A DNA stretch of 51,101 bases from Candidatus Poribacteria bacterium (GTDB taxonomy: Bacteria > Poribacteria > WGA-4E > WGA-3G): positions 1 through 51,101 of the forward strand of contig JAJDTJ010000043.1 of assembly GCA_022827225.1 (NCBI GenBank). The letters are read 5' to 3'. Positions 35,075-43,240 of the stretch are shown here, in pieces; the first letter of the stretch is position 1; every line of letters begins with the position of its first letter. Both the position numbers and the translations under genes were made by a program. The notes below the pieces were generated by a model, which was given only the letters and a program-made list of their open reading frames with translations, was not told the DNA's origin and ran no database searches.

Positions 35075-36244
35075 GTGTATGATGAATTAATAGTACCACC
35101 GCGCGTGCTACTCGGTCCCGGACCGAGTGAAGCAAACGCGCGGGTCCTTAAAGCAATGACGACCCCGATGTTGGGGTACTTAGATACCAAATTCGTTGAA
35201 GTGATGGATGACACGGTAGCACTGCTCCGCGAAGTCTTCGGCACCGAAAACAGATTGACCTTCCCTGTCTCAGGAACTGGTACTGCGGGGATGGAAGCAG
35301 CACTCGCGAATATCATCGAACCCGGTGATGGTGTGGTTGTCGGTATTAACGGCTATTTCGGCGAGAGGATCGCCGACATCGCCACACGGTGCGGTGGCAC
35401 TGTTACAACCGTAGAATCAGAGTGGGGGACACACATCCCCGCAGAAAGCATTGCAGAAGCCATTGAGAAAACGGGTGCACCGAAACTTGTCGCACTCGTC
35501 CACGCAGAGACCTCTACCGGTATTCTTCAACCACTAACGGATGCCATCGAAATTGCACACAACAGCGGTGCACTCTTCCTCGCTGATTGCGTGACATCAC
35601 TCGGTGGGCAGCCTGTCGACATGGATGCACGCGGCATCGATATTGCCTATAGCTGCACGCAAAAATGCCTTGCCGCTCCACCTGGGCTCTCACCTATCAG
35701 TTTCAGCGAACGCGCCGTTGACGTAATCCGAAATCGAAAAACGCCGATTCAGAGTTTCTATCTTGATATGACGCTCTTGGAAAACTATTGGCACGGTGAC
35801 ACACGTGGGTACCATCATACCGTCTCCATGTCAATGATCTACGCCTTACGGGAAGCTCTACGCGTTGTCTTAGAAGAGGGGTTGGCAGCTCGCTATGCAC
35901 GGCACGAACTTAACGCACGCGCGCTTCTCGCTGGCGCGGAAGCCATCGCGCTGCAACCTGCAGCCGAAGCCGGATATCGCGCCCCTATGCTCACAACGCT
36001 CCATATCCCGAACGGCATTGACGACGCAACTATCCGACAACAACTCATTACAGACTATGGCATAGAGATCGGCGCAGGATTAGGTATCTTTGGTGGGAAA
36101 GCGTGGCGGATCGGATTGATGGGTGAATCTGCCAATGAACGAAATGTGATGCTTGTCCTCAACGCATTGGAGAAACTCCTGATTGCGTCCGGACACAGCG
36201 TGGAACCGGGAACAGCTGCCCAGGCAGCCGCACAAGTGTATTAG
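35075..36244 (+). CDS. Class V aminotransferase, alanine-glyoxylate / serine-pyruvate type
   Basis: The 389-residue PLP enzyme has the AGXT pattern: VLLGPGPSEANARVLKAM near residue 10, SGTGTAGMEAAL, ETSTGILQP, the cofactor aspartate in FLADCVTSLGG, and the Schiff-base lysine K197 in SCTQKCLAAPPG. The C-terminal domain carries EIGAGLGIFGGKAWRIGLMG. It most likely interconverts alanine/serine and glyoxylate/pyruvate. A longer frame starts with TTG at 35039, but the GTG at 35075 has AAGGAG 10 bases upstream and gives the usual N-end. It stands alone. Confidence 0.87.
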   Translation: MYDELIVPPRVLLGPGPSEANARVLKAMTTPMLGYLDTKFVEVMDDTVALLREVFGTENRLTFPVSGTGTAGMEAALANIIEPGDGVVVGINGYFGERIADIATRCGGTVTTVESEWGTHIPAESIAEAIEKTGAPKLVALVHAETSTGILQPLTDAIEIAHNSGALFLADCVTSLGGQPVDMDARGIDIAYSCTQKCLAAPPGLSPISFSERAVDVIRNRKTPIQSFYLDMTLLENYWHGDTRGYHHTVSMSMIYALREALRVVLEEGLAARYARHELNARALLAGAEAIALQPAAEAGYRAPMLTTLHIPNGIDDATIRQQLITDYGIEIGAGLGIFGGKAWRIGLMGESANERNVMLVLNALEKLLIASGHSVEPGTAAQAAAQVY

Positions 36245-36406
36245 TTTTTAGTTTTTATAGTTAACGGTTAACAGTTCAGGACTTACGCAGAGTAGAGATA
36301 TTAATGGACGGAAGGATGGAAGGAACGGAAGGATGGAAGGACACCCCCCCAATCTTCCAATCTTCCAAACTTCCAATCTTCCAAACTGAAAACTGTTAAC
36401 TCGCCG
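36245..36406. repeat. Purine/pyrimidine repeat element flanked by TTAACAGTT heptamers
   Basis: From left to right: AGTTAACGGTTAACAGTT, CAGGACTTACGCA (also seen at 13651), GGAAGGATGGAAGG twice, then CTTCCAATCTTCCAA twice, and GAAAACTGTTAAC. The GGAAG half and the CTTCC half can pair, making a hairpin of about 100 bases with homopurine and homopyrimidine arms. It fills the space between two convergent genes. No coding sequence is seen. Confidence 0.7.
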
Positions 36407-37978
36407 CTATTCCCACTCAATCGTACTCGGGGGTTTTGAACTTATATCGTAAACGACACGATTGATGCCTTGAACCTCGTTAATAATCCTGTTAGAAATC
36501 CTGGCGAGTACGTCCGCCGGTATGCGTGCCCAATCCGCTGTCATCGCATCGCTACTTGTGACAGCACGGAGCGCGACCACGTTCTCATACGTCCGTGCAT
36601 CCCCCATCACACCGACACTTCGCACTGGAAGCAGCACAACCAGTGCCTGCCAAATATCGTTGTATAAATTCGCAGCCTTGATCTCAGAGATAAAAATGGC
36701 ATCCGCCGCGCGGAGCACCTCCAAACGTTCATGCGTCACCTCACCTAAGACCCGGACAGCAAGTCCAGGTCCCGGAAACGGGTGCCGTCCGAGGACATCA
36801 GACGGAACGTCGAGCTCAGCACCAACAGCGCGCACCTCATCTTTAAAAAGTTCCCTGAACGGTTCCAGTAACTCAAATGGCATATCGGATGGAAGCCCGC
36901 CGACGTTATGATGCGTCTTGATCGTTGCAGAAGGTCCCTTCACAGAAACACTTTCAATGACATCGGGATAGAGTGTCCCCTGTGCAAGAAAACGGAAATC
37001 GTGTCCTATATCGGTAACCGCGCCTTTGAAGGTCTCAATGAACTGGGCGCCGATCACCTTCCGTTTCTTCTCAGGGTCAGTGATCCCCGCCAACCCGTTG
37101 AGAAACGGTGCGTCGGCGTTGATAGCTATTAGCGGGATGCCGATATTCTTACAAGTTTCAATGACCTCAGCAGCCTCATTTTTGCGGAGTAGCCCGTTAT
37201 CAACAAAGACAGATACGAGTGCATCACCGATAGCTCGATGGAGCAGCGTCGCCAACACCATAGAATCAATACCGCCACTGACGGCACAGAGGACACGTTC
37301 ATCCGCGACCTGTTCCTGTATTTGTGCTGTAGCGCGTGTGACGAAAGCACGCATCGTCCAAGTACTCTGGCACCGGCATATCTCGCGTGCGAAGTTCGCC
37401 AAAATCCGGTCGGCATCTTGTGTATGCTCTACCTCCGGGTGAAACTGTAACCCGTAAAACCCTCGATCAGGATCCGTCATAGCGGCGACCGGAGCGTTCT
37501 CTGTCTTCGCGATGACTTGAAAACCCGCTGGGGGTGCCTCAATCCGATCCCCGTGACTCATCCATGCAGAGAAATTCGAGGCGAGCCCAGCAAAAAGAGG
37601 GTCGGTTCCGCTGAGCACTTGAAGCGGTGCGTGTCCATATTCCCGCTCGACTGCAGGATGCACCTTTCCACCCGTTAAGAGTGCTGCCATGAGCTGCATG
37701 CCGTAGCAAATACCCAATACCGGTATACCGAGTTCAAAAAGTTTCGGATCGCTCCTTGGTGCTCCCGCTTCATAGACGCTCGCGGGCCCACCACTGAGAA
37801 TGATCCCTTTCGGTGCGATGGCTCTTATCTGCGGTAACGTTAAGGTGTACGGATGAATTTCGCAGTAGACGTTCTGTTCGCGTATCCGTCGCGCAATCAA
37901 TTGCGTGTATTGCGAACCGAAATCCAAAATAAGAATAGTCTCTTGCTGTGTTGATACACTTTCAGTCGTGTAACTCAT
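36407..37978 (-). CDS. guaA: GMP synthase (glutamine-hydrolysing)
   Basis: The 523-residue enzyme is full length. The class I amidotransferase domain has [20 protein letters not shown] and the nucleophile C91 in GICYGMQL. The ATP pyrophosphatase domain has [12 protein letters not shown]. The dimerisation domain has [15 protein letters not shown], ending with the conserved [14 protein letters not shown]. It converts XMP to GMP in purine synthesis. It is on the minus strand, downstream of the small unknown gene at 38022 and separated from it by 43 bases. The start codon has only a weak ribosome site. Confidence 0.98.
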   Translation of the reverse strand: MSYTTESVSTQQETILILDFGSQYTQLIARRIREQNVYCEIHPYTLTLPQIRAIAPKGIILSGGPASVYEAGAPRSDPKLFELGIPVLGICYGMQLMAALLTGGKVHPAVEREYGHAPLQVLSGTDPLFAGLASNFSAWMSHGDRIEAPPAGFQVIAKTENAPVAAMTDPDRGFYGLQFHPEVEHTQDADRILANFAREICRCQSTWTMRAFVTRATAQIQEQVADERVLCAVSGGIDSMVLATLLHRAIGDALVSVFVDNGLLRKNEAAEVIETCKNIGIPLIAINADAPFLNGLAGITDPEKKRKVIGAQFIETFKGAVTDIGHDFRFLAQGTLYPDVIESVSVKGPSATIKTHHNVGGLPSDMPFELLEPFRELFKDEVRAVGAELDVPSDVLGRHPFPGPGLAVRVLGEVTHERLEVLRAADAIFISEIKAANLYNDIWQALVVLLPVRSVGVMGDARTYENVVALRAVTSSDAMTADWARIPADVLARISNRIINEVQGINRVVYDISSKPPSTIEWE

Positions 37979-38021
37979 ATCTCAATAGACGGCACCTGAT
38001 CTGTCTATCAATGCCATTTCT

Positions 38022-38309
38022 TTACTGGTTAGGCATCGTTTCGGGACCGATGATACTACCGGTCTGCGAATCGAAAATTACGCCATAAGATCCTGGAGGC
38101 GCGAAATCAGTATCGTTCAACATAGCCAAACCTGTGTTCGCGTCCTCTAAATAGTAAAACCCCTGATACACGTGTCCGGGTGCGTCGATACACCGCACAT
38201 AGTAACAGTGGTTGTGAAACTGAATCGTATTCCCGTAAATGATAATATACCTGTCTCCAAACAGGTTCATTGCAATCTGATTGACGACATAAGGGTCTAT
38301 ATTTTTCAC
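38022..38309 (-). CDS. Unrecognised small protein
   Basis: A 95-residue acidic-neutral protein starting with GTG, 6 bases after the stop of the OmpA-lipoprotein gene in the same direction. It has no signal peptide or membrane segment. Aromatic-rich stretches (RYIIIYGNTIQFHNHCYYVR, then GFYYLED) and GSYGVIFDSQTG suggest a small beta-rich domain. The ribosome site is weak. The close spacing within an otherwise compact minus-strand run supports a real gene, but I recognise no family. Confidence 0.55.
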   Translation of the reverse strand: MKNIDPYVVNQIAMNLFGDRYIIIYGNTIQFHNHCYYVRCIDAPGHVYQGFYYLEDANTGLAMLNDTDFAPPGSYGVIFDSQTGSIIGPETMPNQ

Positions 38310-38315
38310 AATATT

Positions 38316-39965
38316 TCAATTTGTTTTGATGATAATATCAATCCTGCGGTTTTGTTCTTCTTTATCTGGACCCTCATTCACAATAGGTCTGGTCTCACCT
38401 AACCCCTCCGCTGTAATCCGGTTTGTATCTACGCGCCCCTCCTCAATCAGGTACTTCTTAATTGTATCGGCGCGCTCGATACTCAAATTTTGATTGACGT
38501 TCGCAGTCCCCAAAGAACTCGTGTGCACCTCAATATGGACAGGATAATTATCGAACCCAGCCGTCCGTAGAACTTTTGCCAGTCCCGAAAAAGTTGTGAA
38601 AAACTCTTTCTGGAGATGTGTACTTCCGTGTGCGAACACGTTTCCATTAATACGGACGAGTACACTATTGCGCTGCTCTATGACGTTAGTAACCTTTGGG
38701 ATCTGTTTTGAGGCTGCCACCAACTCGGACTTTGCTGATGTCACGCGCACTGCGTTTGTAATGGCGCGTTGGAGGTAATCTTCCCCTTCTTTGGCGGCAT
38801 CAATAGCCATCTGATATTCCTTAGATGCAAGCGCAGATATGGCTTTTTCATAAGCCGAATCAGCTAGTTTATAAAGCTGCGGCTCCAGTTGTGGCACCTG
38901 CGTCTTCTCTTGCGCGGCAATTTTTTTGCCTAACCCCTCAACTGCCTGCTCTGCTTGCCCTATAAGTGCGTTTAATTCCTGCTGCGCGTGCTGCTGGTAC
39001 TCCTTTATCCCGGCTGTTTCGACAACTGCGTCAGCAATCTGTTTCGTTTCTTCAGCCAACTGCTTCGCCTGTTCGTAACGCCCGACATCAAATTCCTGTT
39101 TCGCCTGTTGCAGCTGCGCACTCGCTTCTTGGAACTGCTCCGGTGAGTGCTGTACAGCGTTGAGGATTTGCGCACGTTGGAGGATAACCTCTACCTGTGC
39201 AATCGCGATCCGAGCGTCCATTTCTGCCGCTGTCGCTATCTGTTGATTTTGCACCGCCAATTGGTAAAGACTGTTTACAAGCGTCTCTACGTCAGCGATA
39301 GCCTTCTCCGCCTCAGTAAACGCCTCACGTTCAATGAAACCCGACGCGGATGCAATTGTCGCTTGGGTCCGCTCATAGTCCGCACTATTTTTAATCGGCG
39401 GAAAAATTTCCACTGCGATGTTCACAAGCGACTTGGCAGTTTTGACTGGCGCCCGCAGTGCAGTTTGGCGTAACTGTGTCTCTAACTCAGCGACTCTTTT
39501 TACAAGTTCTGCTTGCTGCTCTTCACCGGTATTACGTGCGCTTCGGGTGCGGGCGAGTTGTATCTCTGTGATCGCCTGATGGAGGCTCGCAATTTCGAGT
39601 TCATGTTCATGTGCCGTAATTATCTGCTGGTAGATCTGTTCTCGGATGGTAACAACCTGCTGCCTGGCGTGATGCTGCCGCGTTTTTGCAATAGCGATCT
39701 GTGCAACCAATTCCGCCTGAGATGCGAACTCTGCGCTTTGCGCGAGGTCCCCTTTTTCGTATGAATCCCGTGCGAAGCTCAGGAGTTTCACAGCACGTCC
39801 GAATTCCTCCGGTACCAAAGACTCCGCTTCCGATGTCGCCGCATCACTAATCGCCTGCTGTGCGTCTTGCAGCTGCGTCTCTAGCACGATTTCATTAATC
39901 TCCGGTTTCGTACACCCAAAGACGACAAGGCAAGTAGATAAAAACAACCATCCATAGAATTTCAT
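38316..39965 (-). CDS. OmpA-domain lipoprotein with DUF4398-like coiled-coil region
   Basis: The 549-residue protein has a lipobox ending at Cys18 (VVFGCTKP). A long alpha-helical body (about 20-400) follows, with repeated DUF4398-like modules rich in Ala, Gln and Glu (AKLLSFARDSYEKGDLAQSAEFASQA-like, where load-and-accumulate helices recur). A C-terminal OmpA/Pal domain (about 420-549) has NLSIERADTIKKYL, GLGETRPI and NRRIDI, which bind peptidoglycan. It probably spans from the outer membrane to the cell wall. The ATG at 39965 is preferred to an adjacent TTG. The DUF4398 lipoprotein gene lies just upstream. Confidence 0.85.
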   Translation of the reverse strand: MKFYGWLFLSTCLVVFGCTKPEINEIVLETQLQDAQQAISDAATSEAESLVPEEFGRAVKLLSFARDSYEKGDLAQSAEFASQAELVAQIAIAKTRQHHARQQVVTIREQIYQQIITAHEHELEIASLHQAITEIQLARTRSARNTGEEQQAELVKRVAELETQLRQTALRAPVKTAKSLVNIAVEIFPPIKNSADYERTQATIASASGFIEREAFTEAEKAIADVETLVNSLYQLAVQNQQIATAAEMDARIAIAQVEVILQRAQILNAVQHSPEQFQEASAQLQQAKQEFDVGRYEQAKQLAEETKQIADAVVETAGIKEYQQHAQQELNALIGQAEQAVEGLGKKIAAQEKTQVPQLEPQLYKLADSAYEKAISALASKEYQMAIDAAKEGEDYLQRAITNAVRVTSAKSELVAASKQIPKVTNVIEQRNSVLVRINGNVFAHGSTHLQKEFFTTFSGLAKVLRTAGFDNYPVHIEVHTSSLGTANVNQNLSIERADTIKKYLIEEGRVDTNRITAEGLGETRPIVNEGPDKEEQNRRIDIIIKTN

Positions 39966-39988
39966 CAATTCACCCTCAAATGTGCAGC

Positions 39989-40393
39989 TTAATCGCCTCG
40001 TAAGGCATCAAATTCCTCTTTCGCCGTCTTAAGTCGTTGTAGCACTTCAGTGACATTTTCCTCACTGAGTGTCAGTTGTGCCTGCGCTTCTTGAACACCT
40101 GCCTCTTCACGCAGAGCGACAGCGGTCTCAGTTGCGATTCGTGCATGGAGATACGAGCGGAGTGCCAATCGATACGCTCGTTCAGCATCACCAGCATCCC
40201 TGGCGTTCTCAGCCGTAACCAACATCTCCTGTGCAGCGCGGAACGGTGTTCCGGCGGATTCCTGCGCGCCGACAGCCTCCGCGGACGTGATTGCCACGTT
40301 TGCGTTTTGCATTGTCTCAACGGCGAGTTGTCGTAATTCACCACCGCAGCCGAGTAGCATCGTCATCGCAATGAAACAAATTATCCATCTCAT
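39989..40393 (-). CDS. Small DUF4398-like lipoprotein
   Basis: The 134-residue lipoprotein (signal ending LLGCGG, Cys16) consists of one helical DUF4398-type module: NVAITSAEAVGAQESAGTPF, then AENARDAGDAERAYRLALRS. Related modules are repeated in the OmpA-domain lipoprotein encoded 23 bases downstream. The two are almost certainly co-transcribed and may act together in outer-membrane-to-peptidoglycan linkage. That partnership is inferred from context. GGGAAA lies before the ATG. Confidence 0.8.
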   Translation of the reverse strand: MRWIICFIAMTMLLGCGGELRQLAVETMQNANVAITSAEAVGAQESAGTPFRAAQEMLVTAENARDAGDAERAYRLALRSYLHARIATETAVALREEAGVQEAQAQLTLSEENVTEVLQRLKTAKEEFDALRGD

Positions 40394-40451
40394 AATCGTT
40401 TCCCTATTTAATTCGCATCAAAAGCGTGTGAATTTATCGGTATTTTAGAGT

Positions 40452-40503
40452 AGAAAAGCCTCGCTCGGGCGGTGCGCGATGCGACCCCCTAAGGCGAGGC
40501 TTC
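40452..40503 (-). terminator. Terminator after rpmA
   Basis: AAGCCTCGC (40456-40464) and GCGAGGCTT (40494-40502) form a 9-base stem around a long GC-rich loop. On the minus strand the stem ends in GCGAGGCTTTTC. It lies 30-80 bases beyond the rpmA stop. Confidence 0.65.
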
Positions 40504-40534
40504 TGATCATTCGTTCCTTGTGCGGATGCCTGCG

Positions 40535-40801
40535 CTAATATTCAGGACGCTCTGTATAGACGCTCACCTTCCGGCGATATTTGTCTTTCCGTTCAAACCA
40601 TACGTATCCATCAATTTTCGAGTAGAGTGTATAGTCCCTTCCGACTCCGACATTGTTACCAGCATGTATATGTGTCCCGCGCTGCCGGGCGAGGATGCTC
40701 CCCGCGGTAACATAATTTCCAGCAAACCTTTTGACACCGAGCCGTTTACCGATAGTGTCGCGTCCGTTGCGAGTACTTCCGCCGCCTTTCTTATGAGCCA
40801 T
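40535..40801 (-). CDS. rpmA: Large ribosomal subunit protein bL27
   Basis: The 88-residue protein starts [20 protein letters not shown] and contains [19 protein letters not shown] and [16 protein letters not shown], the canonical bL27 sequence, which reaches the peptidyl-transferase centre. The start at 40801 overlaps the end of rplU by 11 bases. The frame opens at 40825, but the extra residues are not part of bL27. It has no N-terminal cleavage extension of the Firmicutes type. Confidence 0.97.
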   Translation of the reverse strand: MAHKKGGGSTRNGRDTIGKRLGVKRFAGNYVTAGSILARQRGTHIHAGNNVGVGRDYTLYSKIDGYVWFERKDKYRRKVSVYTERPEY

Positions 40802-41129
40802 TAGATTCTTCCTCCACCGCGCCAATAGCGGTAATTTTCACGCGTGTAAATGATTGCCGATGTCCTAATTTACGTTTATACCCCTTACGTCGTTTCGATT
40901 TGAACACAATCATTTTTTTCGTACGTGCCTGTTGAATGACCTCACCTGTAACAGCGGTGTTTTCAAGATAAGGCGAGCCGGCTTGCAACTGACCGTCATC
41001 ATCAACGACAGCTAAAACGGACGGGAATGTAACACTTTCACCAACGTTTGCATCGAGTTTTTCAACATCAATGAGGTTCCCGACCTCTACACGGTGCTGT
41101 TTTCCACCGCTCGCAAAAACTGCATACAT
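40791..41129 (-). CDS. rplU: Large ribosomal subunit protein bL21
   Basis: The 112-residue protein begins [20 protein letters not shown] and carries the bL21 C-terminal signature [19 protein letters not shown]. It binds 23S rRNA and pairs with bL20. It is the first gene of the rplU-rpmA operon, with a consensus promoter at 41156-41184 and AAGGAG-like sites close to the ATG. Slightly longer than E. coli L21 owing to an acidic tail. Confidence 0.97.
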   Translation of the reverse strand: MYAVFASGGKQHRVEVGNLIDVEKLDANVGESVTFPSVLAVVDDDGQLQAGSPYLENTAVTGEVIQQARTKKMIVFKSKRRKGYKRKLGHRQSFTRVKITAIGAVEEESNGS

Positions 41130-41155
41130 TTTGAAAATCTCTCCTTTCTCCTTAA

Positions 41156-41184
41156 ATTATACCCCAAAAACACATCAATGTCAA
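41156..41184 (-). promoter_or_regulatory. Consensus promoter of rplU-rpmA
   Basis: On the minus strand TTGACA (41184-41179), 17 bases, TATAAT (41161-41156), 27 bases before the start codon. The mRNA leader is therefore only about 20 bases, so there is no room for a large bL21 leader structure. Confidence 0.9.
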
Positions 41185-41258
41185 CTTAGATTGACATTTT
41201 ATTACTAACCATCAACCCTCAGTTGTTGCAAATCGAACCTACTGGACAGAGTAGGAAT

Positions 41259-42845
41259 TCACCAATCCAGGAAGATCTCTTCACCGTCGCTGACGAAAAT
41301 GCGATAATCTTCGAGGTGCAGATCCGGATCAGGTTCCAACGTTAAATCCAATTCTAACGATTTCTTGAGTTCACCCAATTTATGCGACATTTGCGACTTA
41401 ATATGCGAGACAACATAGTCGTTAGCGATAACGCGCAATTTCGAGTGCTTCGTCTGGCCATGTGCGGTTTTAATAGCACGCAGTAGCTGAATAACAACCG
41501 TTTCAATAGAAAGCACAGTACCGTGCCCATCACAGTAAGGACACTCTTCCTTGAGTAGCGTAGAGAGGCTTGGGCGGGTGCGTTGGCGCGTCATCTCGAC
41601 CAAACCTAAGTCTGAGAAGTGGAGTATATTGGTGCGGGCGCGGTCCTTCCGGAGTGCCTCTTGTAGCATTTTAAAGACGCGCTTCCGGTGTGCTGCCTCT
41701 TCCATATCAATGAAATCAACAACAATAATACCGCCAAGATCGCGCAGTTGAATCTGGCGGACGACCTCTTCAACTGCCTCAAGGTTAGCACTAAGGATCG
41801 TATTATCTGGGTCAGATTTCCCGACAAACCTTCCTGTGTTAACATCAATTGAGACCATGGCTTCAGTCTGTTGGATGATAATATGCCCACCACACTTAAG
41901 CCAGATTTTCTCACTGAGTGCTTCCTTGAGCGCGCGTTCGACACCATAAGCCTCAAAGAGCGTCGGTGCAGTATCCTTATAGAGCGATACCCTCGGTTGC
42001 AAGTCCGGCATAACAGAGGAAACATAATCCATTGTCTCCTGATACCCGGTATTTGAATCAATGAGAAACTGCTTAACGTCCTTGGTCAGCATATCTCGGA
42101 CGATCCTATTCGTGAAACTCAAGTCTTCGCTGATGAGACAAGGTGCTGATTTCCGCCGCGCGCGTTCACAAATATCCGCCCACTGTTTGGTGAGGTATCG
42201 GATTTCGGCTGTAAATTCGGATTCGCTCAAGCCTTCCGCCGCTGTCCGTATAATAAAACCGCCCCCCACATCGGCATTAATGGTCTTCGCCATATTGCGT
42301 AGCCTGTCCCGCTCAGCAGTAGACTCAATCCGTCGCGAGACACCGATATTAGAGGCATTTGGCATGTAAACGACATAACGCCCTGGGAGTGTTATGTTAC
42401 TGGTGACGCGTGCGCCCTTTGTACCGATCGGCTCTTTTCCGACTTGTACGAGAAGTTCTTCTCTCCTCGAGATGAGATCGCTGATAAGAAATGGGAATCC
42501 GCGTCCGCCCCGCGATGATTTACCTAACTTTGCCTTTAAGTCTAAGGTATCAGCATTCTTATTTGCGCCTCGGTTTCCGTCTGGGTTTTCATCGTCAGTC
42601 TCATCATCGCTAACACTCTCGAATTTGATGTCAGAAATATGTAAGAAGGCGTGGCGATCTAATCCGATATCGACGAAAGCCACCTGCATTCCGGGTAAAA
42701 CATTTTCGACCCTGCCCTTATAGATATTGCCCAATGTCTGCGTCGCTGCTTTCCTTTCAATATAAATTTCATTCAGCACCCCCTCCTCAAGTACCGCACA
42801 GCGCGTTTCATACTCATCATCGGAAATAAGTATCTCCTTTTCCAT
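41259..42845 (-). CDS. rng: Ribonuclease E/G
   Basis: The 528-residue endonuclease has an S1-like RNA-binding segment (GNIYKGRVENVLPGMQVAFVD, then ERHAFLHISD-like) and the DNase I-like catalytic core with SIDVNTGRFVG and VVDFIDMEE, whose aspartates bind Mg. The Zn-link CPYCDG and a C-terminal small domain follow. There is no long RNase E scaffold tail, so it is RNase G-like in size. An acidic and Arg/Gly-rich insert (about residues 78-115) interrupts the S1 region. It processes rRNA and mRNA. GGAGG precedes the ATG. The rng to rplU to rpmA order is a common arrangement. Confidence 0.94.
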   Translation of the reverse strand: MEKEILISDDEYETRCAVLEEGVLNEIYIERKAATQTLGNIYKGRVENVLPGMQVAFVDIGLDRHAFLHISDIKFESVSDDETDDENPDGNRGANKNADTLDLKAKLGKSSRGGRGFPFLISDLISRREELLVQVGKEPIGTKGARVTSNITLPGRYVVYMPNASNIGVSRRIESTAERDRLRNMAKTINADVGGGFIIRTAAEGLSESEFTAEIRYLTKQWADICERARRKSAPCLISEDLSFTNRIVRDMLTKDVKQFLIDSNTGYQETMDYVSSVMPDLQPRVSLYKDTAPTLFEAYGVERALKEALSEKIWLKCGGHIIIQQTEAMVSIDVNTGRFVGKSDPDNTILSANLEAVEEVVRQIQLRDLGGIIVVDFIDMEEAAHRKRVFKMLQEALRKDRARTNILHFSDLGLVEMTRQRTRPSLSTLLKEECPYCDGHGTVLSIETVVIQLLRAIKTAHGQTKHSKLRVIANDYVVSHIKSQMSHKLGELKKSLELDLTLEPDPDLHLEDYRIFVSDGEEIFLDW

Positions 42846-43240
42846 TATTACCTCCAGTTGTGCCCAATATCAAGAGGCACATCGGTTAATTATCATGTCA
42901 AAATCGGCAGCGTTGCAAAAAGCAATGAAGGCTTTAAAGAATAGCGTCAAGTGTGCGGTTGCCCCCAGTGGGAGTGGCACCAAATCACCGGGTAACGAGC
43001 CAGTATCTTAAGGTCTCAATGTTCCGATATCTTATAGCCCACCCTAAAAATATATTGACATTCCTATGGCTGATCTACACGATCATCGCACTGCAGATGA
43101 GGTTATCTACGCCCACCGCCTCAAATAGCATACACTTATCTGTGTGGGTTTTACTTATAAATTTCGGACGCTAAAGTGAATTTAGTATAAACGATAGGAT
43201 GATCCACTCTCTATATTAATCTGAACTTGCGAGCTGCGTC
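42846..43240. other. Intergenic region of about 395 bases, no assignable gene
   Basis: A 73-codon plus-strand frame (GTG at 42953) has neither a ribosome site nor a recognisable family. Its sequence, from GTGCGGTTGCCCCCAGTGGG to about 43045, includes a hairpin (GGTTGCC with GGCACC), which looks like a transposon or RNA-gene remnant. A TTGACA at 43055-43060 has no good -10 partner. I cannot assign function. Confidence 0.5.

Noticed and set aside
40794..41129. bL20/bL21-type autoregulatory leader before rplU
   Set aside because: The consensus promoter places the transcript start about 20 bases before the ATG, leaving no room for a leader structure.
42953..43174. 73-codon frame downstream of PorX as a gene
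   Set aside because: GTG start without a ribosome site, no recognisable motif, and hairpin-rich DNA at its 5' end; listed as unassigned intergenic instead.
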